Below are positions 27,552-37,441 of a stretch of DNA of 64,000 nucleotides, in pieces; positions within the stretch are counted from its first letter, which is position 1, and each line of letters begins with the position of its first letter. The stretch is taken from assembly GCA_910587825.1 (NCBI GenBank), contig CAJUNJ010000002.1, positions 1-64,000 on the forward strand, given 5' to 3'. The position numbers and the translations under genes were made by a program. The DNA is from an uncultured Christensenellaceae bacterium. GTDB taxonomy: Bacteria > Bacillota > Clostridia > Christensenellales > Borkfalkiaceae. The notes below the pieces were generated by a model that was not told the origin of the DNA, searched no databases, and saw only the letters and a program-made list of their open reading frames with translations.

Positions 27552-28373
27552 TTATGCAACTTTGAATAAACCGCAACACTGCAAAACCACGCAGGTTACT
27601 GCAAGTAAAACGAGATACAGGCTGAACCATTTGTAATTTGCTTTCTGAATTGCTTTAAGCATAAGTTTAATTGCAAACAGTCCGACTATTGCCGAGATAA
27701 TAAACCCGAGTGCGATTGACCAACCGTAAACTGCGCCGTTGTCGATAAAGTCCTGCTGAATATCGCCTTTGACAAGTCCCTTGATAAGCGAAATAACGAA
27801 GCTGCCTAAAATTACGGGGATACTCATTAAAAACGAGAATTTAGCCACTTCTTCGTTTTTACCGCCCGCAAGAAGCCCTGCGCATATCGTAGAACCGCTC
27901 CTCGAAATGCCCGGAAGTATTGCGACAGCCTGAGCAAGCCCCATAGGAACCACCGTACGCCAGCCGAGCGGAAGTTGGTTTTGCCTTTTCTTTAACACAA
28001 CTTCGGTTACAAACAAAAGGGTTGCCGTTATAAGGAAGAACACGGCGAGAATTACGCCGATGTATTCAAACTCCTGTCCCATCGTATCGATTAAATCTTC
28101 AAGCAAAAAGCCGACTATCGCCGCGGGAATCGAAGCAACAACCAAAAAACCGAGCGTCTTGAAAGGTTTTTTGAACAGTCCGAGAATGTCGCGCCAGAAT
28201 ACCGCGCACACCGCCACGATAGTGCCGAGGTGCAATATGATGTTGAAGAATAGTCCGCCTTCGGTCATTCCGAATATTCTTTGCAGAAAGACGAGATGAC
28301 CGCTTGACGATACGGGTAAAAATTCCGTAAGTCCCTGCATTAAGCCGAGAACTACCGCTTGCCAGATTTCCAT
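27552..28373 (-). CDS. uppP: Undecaprenyl-diphosphatase
   Basis: Membrane phosphatase that recycles undecaprenyl pyrophosphate, the lipid carrier of peptidoglycan and polysaccharide synthesis; also confers bacitracin tolerance. The 273-aa protein has the family motifs GLTEFLPVSSSGHL near the N-terminus and PGISRSGSTI in the middle, with about eight membrane segments. The ATG overlaps the stop of the upstream lipoprotein gene (TAATG), so the two are coupled. Confidence 0.96.
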   Translation of the reverse strand: MEIWQAVVLGLMQGLTEFLPVSSSGHLVFLQRIFGMTEGGLFFNIILHLGTIVAVCAVFWRDILGLFKKPFKTLGFLVVASIPAAIVGFLLEDLIDTMGQEFEYIGVILAVFFLITATLLFVTEVVLKKRQNQLPLGWRTVVPMGLAQAVAILPGISRSGSTICAGLLAGGKNEEVAKFSFLMSIPVILGSFVISLIKGLVKGDIQQDFIDNGAVYGWSIALGFIISAIVGLFAIKLMLKAIQKANYKWFSLYLVLLAVTCVVLQCCGLFKVA

Positions 28374-30598
28374 TAAGTTTTGCTGCCGCCGTTATTTTCC
28401 AAATCGTTATTATCCGAATTTTTGTCGAGATCGAGAAGATTCTGGTATCTCTTCTGATATTTTTTATAGCTTACGTTTTCTTTCTTGAAATCGCTTACTA
28501 TTCTGCTTCTGTGGGTTGTAGATACGTCTTTTAAATCTTTGCCTTTCATATTTTCAAGGAAGAGATTTTCAAACGAACCTTTCACATCGACTTTCGTCCA
28601 GTCGGGAGAGTAAACGTCTCCGCCGTCAAAGGTATAAGTGACGTAAATAAGGTGCCAACCGTAATCGCCCGCGCAGACAGTGAACGCGCCTTCGCCCATA
28701 CTTATCGCCTTCTTTGCGGCATATTCGAACTCTTTGATATAGCTTGTATCGTAAGCCGACACCGAATATCCGACGTACTGCGAAAGTACGCTTGTATCGG
28801 TAGTGTAAGCAAACTGCAACTCGTTGACGGCGCTCATTGCCTTGTACTGTTCGGTCACGGCATTCATTAAGTCGTCGGCATTGAAATTACCGAAGTTGAC
28901 TTTGCCCGAAGCGTACATCAACTTTTCATAATCTATTTCGTCGTCTGCGTCTTTAAATTCCGTTATGCCGTAATAACTTTGCGCGGGAGCTTTTACGTAG
29001 CTTACACGCTCGCCGCCGAGAACGTAATTAATATATGCCGAAAATTCGTTGAGCATTCCGTCGATATTAAGTTTATTGCCTACAAGCGTATAACTTCCGT
29101 TTTCGTTTTCGGCAACGTAACCGTTGTAAGAATATCTGCCGTCGTAAGCTTTAAGCTTTTTGTATCTTCCGCCTTCCTTATTGTTGGTAAGGTTGTTTTC
29201 AAAGAAGAGATACTGACGGTTGGAATCGTTGTCGTAACCTTTGAAATATCCCGCCGTATCGCCTGAATAAACTTTGTCGTCTTCGGCTTTGAAGCTGTAA
29301 TTTTCAGAACCGTTGAACCACGCCTGACGCTGGTCTTCGGTATAAATATTTTGAAGGATACGGTTTCTTTCGTAGTAATAGCTGTTGTCGTCCTTGTCTT
29401 CGTTGCGCTTGCTTGTAAGTTCTGCAAGTTCAACCGTCTGCTTTGCGTTAAACGGAAGAAGTATGTTATATACATAACCGAATTTGCCGTGATTTTCGCC
29501 GTCGAACAAATCGCTGTCGCCGGTATCGGGGCTGTAAAGAAGGAACGACGTGTCGGAAAGATTGCCCATAGCCGATTCGAAAGCCGAAGCGGTTTTATAG
29601 TCGTCTTTCTGACCGTTTAAAAGTTCTTCGTAAAAACTTTTAATATAACTGTAATTGTCCTTGGTAAGCTCCTTCTCCATCATTTCTTCGTAGACGTCGT
29701 TATATTTGTTTACGATACGCGATTCAAGCTGTGAAGCGTATTCGTTTTTCATATATTCGAGTTTGAGAACGTCAGTAAGCTTGTCGGCTTCTTTCTTTCT
29801 GTCTACCAAATTGTTGCTCATAAGGTTATTTATAAAGGTATTGTAAGCCTTTATTCTGGTAGCGCTGGTAGTACCCTCTATTGCGTCGTCCTTGTATGCG
29901 CCGCTCTGTCCCAGAAGATAGCCCTCATAACCCGTGTAAATAGCGTAATCGAGCTTACCTTCCTCCCTTCCGGGGAAATAGTCTTCCTGTTCGGTGTTGA
30001 GGTTGGTCGGCGTCGTGCGAGTGTCGGTACCCTTATAACCGTCTTCGTCTTCTTCGATATCGGTGCGTTCGTTACTGTCAATCGCAGAGTTTACGGAAGA
30101 ATAGAAGTTATATTTTGCAAGCATAACTTCCTCGCTGTTTTCTCCGCCGAGAAGATATTCGTACTTTGCCGATTTGCTTTCTTTGGAATTGTATTCCGAA
30201 AGAATACTTTCCTCGCTTACCCCATCCGCCGCAGCCTTGTATTTAATAAGCCCGAGCGTGGAATACTGCACGAGTACGGCATTATCTATAAGGTTGTCCA
30301 AAAGCAGATTGAACGTCTTCTCATAGGTATAATTATAGTTGTTGATATAGGTATAGCCCGTGTTTATGAAATATGAAACAAGGCTCCTTTTATTGATGTT
30401 CGACTCTGCAATAGCGTCCTTATAGCCTGCGGCTTTGAATTCGGTTGCAAACGTTTCCGAATCTCTTATATCTACGGTTGCTATTATCTGCTCCATATCT
30501 TTATTGCCGTTCGTCGATACGAGAGAACAGCCCGTAAAGGTTGCGGATAATACCAAACATGACGTTAATGCGGCTGCTGCCAATCTTTTTTTCTTCAT
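28373..30598 (-). CDS. Large lipoprotein with divergent parvulin-like (foldase) C-terminus
   Basis: Predicted lipoprotein of 741 aa; start set at ATG 30598 with GGAG upstream, giving a signal peptide ending in FTGC (Cys 24). Most of the sequence is polar, Tyr/Asn/Asp-rich and helical, and I cannot assign it. Near the C-terminus the pattern EFEYAAKKAISMGEGAF...DYGWHLIYVTY resembles the end of the PPIC/parvulin domain of PrsA-type foldases, while an early segment could be a SurA/PrsA N-domain. Interpretation: a surface chaperone or prolyl isomerase that has diverged strongly. Coupled to uppP downstream and 90 bases after mfd. Confidence 0.6.
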   Translation of the reverse strand: MKKKRLAAAALTSCLVLSATFTGCSLVSTNGNKDMEQIIATVDIRDSETFATEFKAAGYKDAIAESNINKRSLVSYFINTGYTYINNYNYTYEKTFNLLLDNLIDNAVLVQYSTLGLIKYKAAADGVSEESILSEYNSKESKSAKYEYLLGGENSEEVMLAKYNFYSSVNSAIDSNERTDIEEDEDGYKGTDTRTTPTNLNTEQEDYFPGREEGKLDYAIYTGYEGYLLGQSGAYKDDAIEGTTSATRIKAYNTFINNLMSNNLVDRKKEADKLTDVLKLEYMKNEYASQLESRIVNKYNDVYEEMMEKELTKDNYSYIKSFYEELLNGQKDDYKTASAFESAMGNLSDTSFLLYSPDTGDSDLFDGENHGKFGYVYNILLPFNAKQTVELAELTSKRNEDKDDNSYYYERNRILQNIYTEDQRQAWFNGSENYSFKAEDDKVYSGDTAGYFKGYDNDSNRQYLFFENNLTNNKEGGRYKKLKAYDGRYSYNGYVAENENGSYTLVGNKLNIDGMLNEFSAYINYVLGGERVSYVKAPAQSYYGITEFKDADDEIDYEKLMYASGKVNFGNFNADDLMNAVTEQYKAMSAVNELQFAYTTDTSVLSQYVGYSVSAYDTSYIKEFEYAAKKAISMGEGAFTVCAGDYGWHLIYVTYTFDGGDVYSPDWTKVDVKGSFENLFLENMKGKDLKDVSTTHRSRIVSDFKKENVSYKKYQKRYQNLLDLDKNSDNNDLENNGGSKT

Positions 30599-30687
30599 AA
30601 AGTTATCTCCTGCCATCAAATGGCGACAAAATACCAACAACAATTATATAATATTTCGGCTTTGATAGCAAATCATTTTAACGGAAT

Positions 30688-33600
30688 TTATATAAAACTT
30701 AACGCAAATTTTAAAAATTTTGTCATATCGAGCATCGTTTTGGAAGGGTTTGCGTGAGGATTGAATATTATAAGCGGAGCTTTCGCCATAGAAAGCCTTA
30801 CCTTACCGCTGTATTTATCGAGAGCGGCGGTAAGCCTTCTGTCTTTAAGCGAGTTGATTGACGGCAATTCCAACGACCCTTCCGTGCTGTCAACGCAAAT
30901 CTTTTTTACGTTGAATTTAGAAGCGTAAGACTTCATTACGGCGATAATCAGAAGGTTTAAAACTTCATCGGGCATAGGTCCGTAATTATCTTCTATGGAG
31001 AGGCAAACTCTCTTGTAATCTTCCACCGTGCGGATTTCGGCAATCTGTTTGTAACAGTCCATTCTGCCCGCGCTCGATTCGACGTAAGCTTCGGGAATGT
31101 ACGCAGTAGCTTTTACGTCGAGTTCCGCCGCAAACGAGCTTTCGCCCGTGAGCTCTTCTTTTAAAAGTTTGGAATAGAGTTCGTAACCGACTTTGTCCAT
31201 ATGCCCGTGCTGTTCCGCGCCGAGTACGTTGCCCGCACCGCGTATTTCAAGGTCGCGCATAGCAACCTTGAAGCCCGAACCGAGTTCTGTAAACTGCATT
31301 ATGGCTTTAAGCCTTTCGGTAGCGTCGGAGGTAAGAATTTTTTCGGGCTTGAACGTAAAGTAAGCCTGCGCAAGACGCGCTCCCCTGCCGACCCTGCCGC
31401 GGAGCTGGTAAAGCTGTGAAATACCCAACCTGTCAGAATCTATAACGATTATTGTGTTAGCATTCGGTAAATCTATTCCGTTTTCTATTATAGTCGTCGT
31501 TACGAGAATATTTTTCTCACCGCGGTAAAAGGAGAATACACTGTTTTCAAGCGTGTCCCTGTCCATCCTGCCGTGAGCGTAACAAACCTTGCCCTCAGGT
31601 ATTATTTCGGCTATTCTGCCGGCAAACGCAGATATGCTTTCGACCCTGTTGTACAAAATGAATACCTGTCCGCCGCGGGATATTTCCCTTATACACGCAT
31701 CGCGTATAAGCGTTTCGGTCTCTTCCACGACGTATGTCTGGACGGGCAGACGTTTTTGCGGAGGCGTGTTTATAGTACTTATATCCCTTATGCCCGCAAG
31801 CGACATATGCAGCGTACGGGGTATGGGCGTAGCCGTCATAGTAAGACAGTCCACGTCGTTTTTGACGTTTTTTATTTTTTCCTTGTGTTCGACGCCGAAG
31901 CGCTGTTCTTCGTCGAGAACGAGCAGCCCCAGATCGTAAAATTTTACGTCGGGCGAAAGAAGCCTGTGCGTGCCGATAATAAAATCTATATCTCCGTTTG
32001 CAAGCCTTTTAAGCGTTTCCGCCTGCTGTTTGGGCGTTTTGAAGCGGTTTAACTTTTCCACTCTGACCCCGAAGTCCTTAAAACGCTCTACCGCGGTATT
32101 GAAATGCTGTTCCGAAAGAACCGTCCCCGGACACATAAGGGCGGCTTGCTTTCCGCCGAGTATACAAAGATATACAGCCCTTAGCGCGACTTCTGTTTTG
32201 CCGTAACCGACGTCGCCGCAAAGAAGTCTGTCCATAACCTTATCCGAACACATATCGGCTTTGATTTCGTCAATCGAAGCAAGCTGGTCGGGTGTTTCTT
32301 CGTATGTGAAAGCGTCCTCGAATTCTTCCATCATAACCGTGTTTTCGGGGAAGCGGAAGCCTTTCTTTTCAGTCCGTTCGGCATAAAGCTGTTTAAGGTC
32401 GAAGGCAAGCGCGCGTATGGAACGCTTTACCCTTTCCTTAACCCTGTCGAATTCCGCCCCGCCTATTTTAGACAATGCGGGGTTGGAGTCGCCGACGTAT
32501 TTAGAAAGTACGTCCATCTGCTCTACGGGAACGTACAGCACGTCGCCGCCCCTGTATTCTATTGCAACGTATTCCTTAATGCCGTCGGTAGTTTCTATTT
32601 TCTTCGTTCCCGTAATTCTGCCTACGCCGTGTTTTTCGTGTACGGCAAAGTCGCCTATTTCGGGAGCGACGAACATATCACCGCGCTTCTTGCGTATGCG
32701 CTTTGTTGTTACTTTTGTATATAAGTCGTTACTGCCTATAATTACAAGTTTGCTTTCGTGAAGTATAAGACCGTGAGCAGTCTCCACGGAAGACAGCGAC
32801 ACACCGTGAAGCGCTTCAAGCCTTACGGGTACCGGATAAAGCGGAATGTATTCGTCGCTTAAAATTCCGTTAAGTTTTTCCGTACGTTGTATGCCGCCCG
32901 TAAAAATCAAAATGCGGTAGTCGTTGAACAGCCAATTCTTTATATCCGCTATAAGTTGCGGTACGGCGTTCAGATAAGACGGCGCGGGCGTAGACGAAAA
33001 GTTGAACGTTTTAAGCGGTCTGAAAAACTGCGTAGACGACGTAAAAGTTTGTACCGCAAGATTTTTGAATTTGTTAAAAGACGCAAATATTTCTTCGGGC
33101 GATAAAAGCTGTTTAAGCGAAAAATCAAAAGCTTCCCCACCCTTTTTAAGTTCGCGTATGCGTTCGGTATGCTCCTTAAAAATGCCGTTTATCCTGTCGC
33201 CTATAAGTTTGCACTCGTCGAAAATTATCAACGCGTCTTTACCTATTATATCAAACAGCGTACACGAACCCGCCAGAAGCGGCATTACGAACGAAGCCCC
33301 CGCAAACGGCGCGCCGCCTTCGAGCTTTGTTACAATCTCTTCGGCAATCGCCTTTGCACGTTTAAACGCCGTATTGTCGGCACAGCGTTTAAGTCCGTCC
33401 GAAAGTTCCGCCTTTATTCTGCGCACGTCGCTTTCGGTATACGGTGCGTCCGTTGCCGACACAATCGTTACCGAACATACTTCTTCAAGCCGTTCCCCCG
33501 TCACTCCGTCGTAGGGACGTATTTTTTCTACCGTATCGCCGAAAAAGTCAATGCGCACGGGATTGGAGCAGTTTACGGGATAGACGTCCAAAATATCCCC

Positions 33601-34101
33601 GCGGACGGCAAACGCGCCCTTGCTTTCAACCGCATATTCGCGGGTATAACCCATTGAAATAAGTTGTTGCGGAAGAACGGAATAGTCACAGTCTCCGCCT
33701 ACCGTAAGTCTGACGGAGGGCAGCCGGGCGGGAAAAAGCTGCATTGCAGATTCCGCGTCGCAGACTATTACTTCCGCGCCGTCGGCAAGAGAATAAATTG
33801 CGGAAAGTCTTCTGAATAGCGCGTCCTTGGAAAGCGCGTCCTTGTACAGCACAACATCGTCCTTGGCGGGAATAAGGGCGCACTTTTTACCGGAAAACGC
33901 GCTTATCGCCGAATAAGCCCTGCCCGCGGACACCGCGTCCGCCGTCAGATATAAAACTTTGTTTTCAAACAGGGAAGCGATTAAATATTTATGCACGTCG
34001 GATACGCCGAAAACCGCCGTCGGCGTACCGAGGCGGAGTTCGTTTTCAAGCGCGGGGTAAGCCCCGCCGAGATTTTTAAAAGTAAAAAAGTTTTTGTCCA
34101 T
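30688..34101 (-). CDS. mfd: Transcription-repair coupling factor
   Basis: ATP-dependent translocase that removes stalled RNA polymerase and recruits UvrA. The 1137-aa protein shows a UvrB-like N-terminal region, the RNA-polymerase interaction domain (KHGVGRI), then superfamily 2 helicase motifs: GDVGYGKTEVALRA (Walker A), GTHRLLS, DEEQRFGVEHKE, TMTATPIPRTL and the TRG motif region ending GRVGRG. Length and order are normal. It overlaps the stop of pth by one base. With uvrBA in the same window, the complete transcription-coupled repair entry set is present except uvrC. Confidence 0.97.
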   Translation of the reverse strand: MDKNFFTFKNLGGAYPALENELRLGTPTAVFGVSDVHKYLIASLFENKVLYLTADAVSAGRAYSAISAFSGKKCALIPAKDDVVLYKDALSKDALFRRLSAIYSLADGAEVIVCDAESAMQLFPARLPSVRLTVGGDCDYSVLPQQLISMGYTREYAVESKGAFAVRGDILDVYPVNCSNPVRIDFFGDTVEKIRPYDGVTGERLEEVCSVTIVSATDAPYTESDVRRIKAELSDGLKRCADNTAFKRAKAIAEEIVTKLEGGAPFAGASFVMPLLAGSCTLFDIIGKDALIIFDECKLIGDRINGIFKEHTERIRELKKGGEAFDFSLKQLLSPEEIFASFNKFKNLAVQTFTSSTQFFRPLKTFNFSSTPAPSYLNAVPQLIADIKNWLFNDYRILIFTGGIQRTEKLNGILSDEYIPLYPVPVRLEALHGVSLSSVETAHGLILHESKLVIIGSNDLYTKVTTKRIRKKRGDMFVAPEIGDFAVHEKHGVGRITGTKKIETTDGIKEYVAIEYRGGDVLYVPVEQMDVLSKYVGDSNPALSKIGGAEFDRVKERVKRSIRALAFDLKQLYAERTEKKGFRFPENTVMMEEFEDAFTYEETPDQLASIDEIKADMCSDKVMDRLLCGDVGYGKTEVALRAVYLCILGGKQAALMCPGTVLSEQHFNTAVERFKDFGVRVEKLNRFKTPKQQAETLKRLANGDIDFIIGTHRLLSPDVKFYDLGLLVLDEEQRFGVEHKEKIKNVKNDVDCLTMTATPIPRTLHMSLAGIRDISTINTPPQKRLPVQTYVVEETETLIRDACIREISRGGQVFILYNRVESISAFAGRIAEIIPEGKVCYAHGRMDRDTLENSVFSFYRGEKNILVTTTIIENGIDLPNANTIIVIDSDRLGISQLYQLRGRVGRGARLAQAYFTFKPEKILTSDATERLKAIMQFTELGSGFKVAMRDLEIRGAGNVLGAEQHGHMDKVGYELYSKLLKEELTGESSFAAELDVKATAYIPEAYVESSAGRMDCYKQIAEIRTVEDYKRVCLSIEDNYGPMPDEVLNLLIIAVMKSYASKFNVKKICVDSTEGSLELPSINSLKDRRLTAALDKYSGKVRLSMAKAPLIIFNPHANPSKTMLDMTKFLKFALSFI

Positions 34102-34664
34102 CAGCCGTTATATTTAGTCATAACACTTTCTATTGCTTCGCCCTTGGCAAGAGCTATCGCCGCGTCAGCGGCACGGTTGCAGGCGGAAATAAACAGTTCG
34201 TAATCTTCTTTCCGCACTTCCGACAAAACGTAGTTTATAATCGGAATATCGACCATACTGTCGCGTATGCCTACCCTTATGCGGACGAAAGCCGAAGTTC
34301 CTATTTCGGCAATTACAGAGCGCATACCGTTATGCGTACCCGCACTGCCCGAAGGACGTATTCTTACAGAACCTTTGGGTATGTCGTAATCGTCGTAAAT
34401 AATTACAAGGTCTTCCGCAGAAGCCTTATATCTAGAAAGCAACTGCTTTACGGCGCGTCCGCTGTTATTCATATAAGTTACGGGACGGGCAAGAATTATC
34501 TTTTCACCGCCGATATTGGCTTCCGCAGTAAAAGACTCGCATTCTTTCTTTTTAAATTTAACGTTAAGTTTTGCGGCGACGTCGCCGACGGCGATATAGC
34601 CCATATTATGAAAAGTTTTTATATACTTTTCTTCGGGATTGCCGAGTCCGACAATTATTTTCAT
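34101..34664 (-). CDS. pth: Peptidyl-tRNA hydrolase
   Basis: Releases tRNA from peptidyl-tRNA that drops off ribosomes. I take the ATG at 34664 (an upstream TTG at 34670 adds two residues). The N-terminus KIIVGLGNPEEKY, the catalytic His in THHNMGY-like TFHNMGY, the MNNSGRAV segment and GSAGTHNGMRS are diagnostic. The length of 187 aa is standard. First gene of a pth-mfd operon, the same order as in Bacillus subtilis. Confidence 0.97.
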   Translation of the reverse strand: MKIIVGLGNPEEKYIKTFHNMGYIAVGDVAAKLNVKFKKKECESFTAEANIGGEKIILARPVTYMNNSGRAVKQLLSRYKASAEDLVIIYDDYDIPKGSVRIRPSGSAGTHNGMRSVIAEIGTSAFVRIRVGIRDSMVDIPIINYVLSEVRKEDYELFISACNRAADAAIALAKGEAIESVMTKYNG

Positions 34665-34687
34665 AATCAATCATTCCTTTAATAAAA

Positions 34688-34717
34688 GGTTCGCCACAGT
34701 TTTCTGTGGCGAAATTT
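34688..34717 (-). terminator. Terminator of prs
   Basis: Stem TTCGCCACAG / CTGTGGCGAA with a T-rich side, at the 3' end of the leftward prs gene. Confidence 0.65.
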
Positions 34718-35665
34718 TTAATCGTAAATTTTAGACATAGGTCTGTCAAGATAAACGTTTTCGATTGCAGCCGCAAATATCTGCGCGGTAGAAATCATTC
34801 TGAATGCCGGAAGCATTTTTTCCTTGGGGATATTTATCGTGTCAAGCATTGCAAGTTCTGTTATGGGCGAAGCGGCAAGCCGTTCGATAGCAGGCCCCGA
34901 AAGCACGCCGTGAGAACAGCAAGCGTAAATTTCTTTGGCTCCCGCTTCCTTCAAAGCTTTTGCACCCTGAACTATCGTACCAGCAGTATCTATCATATCG
35001 TCAATCATAAGGCAGTTTTTGCCCTTGACGTCGCCTATTATGTTCATAACTTCCATAACGTTGGCTTTGGGACGGCGTTTGTCTATAATAGCCATCTTGG
35101 CGTCCATACGCGCTGCAACCTTTCTTGCCCTTGCAACCGAACCGATGTCGGGCGATACGACGACGAAATTATCGTCGACTTTGGGTTTGAAATGATTGTA
35201 AAGAGTGGGTCCGCCGACAAGGTTGTCAAGCGGAATATCGAAAAATCCCTGAATTTGCAGACAGTGCAAATCCATTGTAAGTACCCTGTCCGCACCTGCG
35301 GAAGTTATCAGGTTGGCAACGAGTTTTGCTGTAATCGGCTCTCTCGAACGCGCCTTTCTGTCCTGACGCGCATAGCCGAAGTAAGGTATGACGGCTGTAA
35401 TTCTGCCCGCGCTTGCACGCTTTGCGGCGTCAATCATTATGAGAAGTTCCATAAGATTTGCATTTACGGGATAACTTGTCGACTGTACCAAAAATACGTC
35501 TTTGCCGCGGATGGATTCATCGTAACGGACGTAAATTTCGCCGTCGGAAAAGTGTGTGACTTCCATTTCGCCCAAAGAAGTGTTAAGCTTTGCCGCTATG
35601 GCTTCCGCAAGGGGTCTGTTGGAATTGCCGGAAAAAATTTTGATTTCGTTGCCGTGATTAATCAT
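34718..35665 (-). CDS. prs: Ribose-phosphate pyrophosphokinase
   Basis: Makes PRPP from ribose-5-phosphate and ATP for nucleotide, His and Trp synthesis. The 315-aa protein has the expected N-terminal IKIFSGNSN, the flexible-loop region YARQDRK, the metal-binding DLHCLQIQGFFDIPLDNL, the regulatory segment SPDIGSVARA and the PRPP-binding loop DDMIDTAGT. A GGAGG ribosome site lies upstream. Monocistronic. Confidence 0.97.
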   Translation of the reverse strand: MINHGNEIKIFSGNSNRPLAEAIAAKLNTSLGEMEVTHFSDGEIYVRYDESIRGKDVFLVQSTSYPVNANLMELLIMIDAAKRASAGRITAVIPYFGYARQDRKARSREPITAKLVANLITSAGADRVLTMDLHCLQIQGFFDIPLDNLVGGPTLYNHFKPKVDDNFVVVSPDIGSVARARKVAARMDAKMAIIDKRRPKANVMEVMNIIGDVKGKNCLMIDDMIDTAGTIVQGAKALKEAGAKEIYACCSHGVLSGPAIERLAASPITELAMLDTINIPKEKMLPAFRMISTAQIFAAAIENVYLDRPMSKIYD

Positions 35666-35697
35666 TTGGGTTGTATATCCTCCGATTTTACTCTTGT

Positions 35698-35726
35698 ATT
35701 AAAAGAGAGTTTGCCCTCTCTTATTG
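35698..35726 (-). terminator. Probable terminator of the tadA operon
   Basis: Stem AAGAGAG / CTCTCTT around 35700-35722, between the tadA 3' end and prs. Confidence 0.4.
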
Positions 35727-35805
35727 CTTTAACGAAATATTAAGTTGTACCTTATAATTTTATATTCATAACGCGTTAAAGTCAAACAAAACGCGCTTGA
35801 AATTT

Positions 35806-36258
35806 TTACTTTTTTGTTCTTTCGCGCATATCCGAAAAAAAGGACGACAAAATGGCGGAACACTCTTCCTGCATAACGCCGCCTTCCACTTCGACCGTAT
35901 GATTTACGAGATTGGAAGCGGCAAGCTGTGCGGTCATAGACCTTCCCTTTGCCTCGTACGCGCCGAAGTACACTTTTTTGATACGCGCGTTCAGCATAGC
36001 GCCCATACACATAGGGCAAGGTTCGAGAGTGACGTAAATTTCACATTCGGGTATACGCCAGCTTTTAAGCTTTCTGCAAGCTTTTTCTATGGCTTCGATT
36101 TCGGCGTGTGCCGTAGCAATCTGCTTTTTCGTACGGCGGTTGTGTCCGCGGGATATTATTTTACCGTCGCATACCACCACCGCGCCTATCGGTACTTCGC
36201 CGTCCTTCAACGCCGCCTGCGCGCATTTAAGCGCCTCTTTCATAAATTTATCAGACAT
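35806..36258 (-). CDS. tadA: tRNA-specific adenosine deaminase
   Basis: Zinc deaminase that converts A34 to inosine in tRNA-Arg, needed to read CGN codons. The 150-aa protein has the HAE motif (H51, E53) and the PCPMC zinc ligands (C81, C84). The start overlaps the end of the upstream peptidase gene by 8 bases. Last gene of a leftward operon with the CPBP protease, rlmH and the M14 peptidase. Confidence 0.95.
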   Translation of the reverse strand: MSDKFMKEALKCAQAALKDGEVPIGAVVVCDGKIISRGHNRRTKKQIATAHAEIEAIEKACRKLKSWRIPECEIYVTLEPCPMCMGAMLNARIKKVYFGAYEAKGRSMTAQLAASNLVNHTVEVEGGVMQEECSAILSSFFSDMRERTKK

Positions 36259-36979
36259 ATTTTTCCGTAAAAATTTTTAATGCGTAAAAACATTTTTTAA
36301 GTTTTCTTACATCGGTTATCGGATGTGTTAAGCTGTCCGAACCGCACTCTACCGTATAAGAAGGTATGCGCAGTTTTTTAATGCACCAATCCTTGTAACC
36401 GCCTGCCGAACCGTAAATTATTTTAGGTTTATAACCCGTAGCCGAAGCTAAAATTTCCGCGCCGCGCCTGTCGCCCATACCGCCGTACTCCCAATAAATT
36501 TCCTCTCCCTTAGTATGAAAACTGAAAGTTACGTAAGGGCGTACTTTTAGCGTAAATTCTTTTAAAGCCACTGTTTCCACTTCCGAAAAAGGACTGTCGC
36601 CTATACAGTTTTCACCGCCCCTCTCGCGCGTGTTGAGCCTTCCGCTTCCCCAATCGGCGTCGAAATTACAGTTTAAATCAACACCGCGCGCGTTGGCTTT
36701 CCAAAGCGGGCGCATACTCTGGCTTATTACCGCGCCGTCGGGATTGACGAGAGGTATTATCCAGCCTCCGCCTTTTTTTACGCCTGCCTTAATATGTTTA
36801 AGCGCAAGGCTTGCGGTTATATACTCTCTTGCGTGTATGGCGTAAGTCGAAATAAACTGTCTGCCCGTAGGTTGACCTATATGGAAGGCGAAAATTTCCC
36901 GTCCGCGGAAAGAATAGCCTATTACGCACTTCTTGCCATCATAGCTTTGGTAAAACTTTTTAATCTCTTCGAATATCAC
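36251..36979 (-). CDS. M14-family zinc carboxypeptidase
   Basis: Zinc peptidase of 242 aa. The metal ligands are visible as H49 and E52 (IHAREY) and H155 (SFHTKGE), with the catalytic Glu at E211 (YTVECG). The motif LVNPDGA and NARGVDLNCNFD also fit the family. In Bacillota, M14 proteins of this size often cleave gamma-D-glutamyl-diamino acid bonds of peptidoglycan. No signal peptide or LysM domain is seen, so a cytoplasmic role in muropeptide recycling is one option; the substrate remains inferred. Confidence 0.85.
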   Translation of the reverse strand: MIFEEIKKFYQSYDGKKCVIGYSFRGREIFAFHIGQPTGRQFISTYAIHAREYITASLALKHIKAGVKKGGGWIIPLVNPDGAVISQSMRPLWKANARGVDLNCNFDADWGSGRLNTRERGGENCIGDSPFSEVETVALKEFTLKVRPYVTFSFHTKGEEIYWEYGGMGDRRGAEILASATGYKPKIIYGSAGGYKDWCIKKLRIPSYTVECGSDSLTHPITDVRKLKKCFYALKIFTEKYV

Positions 36980-37003
36980 AAAATAGAATACGTTTATAAA
37001 AAT

Positions 37004-37441
37004 TTATTTATGATATTCCCCGCCTCCGTTAATCATAAACGCACGGTAAAGCTGTTCCAAAAGAATTACCCGCATAAGCTGGTGCGGAAAAGTCATATCC
37101 GAAAAGGAGAGTTTTAAGTCCGCGGTACGCTTAACGTCATCCGCAAGGCCGTATGAAGAGCCTATCACAAACGTAAATTCTTCACCCCTGTCGGCAAGAT
37201 TTTTTACGTACTCCGCAAGCCGTTCGCTCGAATACTTTACGCCTTCTATACACAGCGCGATTACTCTGCCTTTACAGGCTTTTAAAATGGACGAAGCTTC
37301 TTCGCCGATATTTCTGCCTTCGGCAATTTCTTTAATTTCAACCTTTGCAAACCGCGAAAGTCTTTTTAAATATTCATCCACAGCGGAACGGTAAAACGCT
37401 TCTTTGATTTTCCCTACGCATACGACGTTAACTTTTAGCAT
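37004..37441 (-). CDS. rlmH: 23S rRNA pseudouridine-1915 N3-methyltransferase
   Basis: SPOUT methyltransferase acting on helix 69 of 23S rRNA. I use the ATG at 37441 (145 aa), where the protein begins with the conserved KVNVVCVGKIKE; the longer frame is unsupported. The C-terminal knot is canonical: FVIGSSYGL ... LSFSDMTFPHQL ... LYRAFMINGGGEYHK. Translation is coupled to the CPBP gene upstream (TAATG overlap). Confidence 0.96.
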   Translation of the reverse strand: MLKVNVVCVGKIKEAFYRSAVDEYLKRLSRFAKVEIKEIAEGRNIGEEASSILKACKGRVIALCIEGVKYSSERLAEYVKNLADRGEEFTFVIGSSYGLADDVKRTADLKLSFSDMTFPHQLMRVILLEQLYRAFMINGGGEYHK

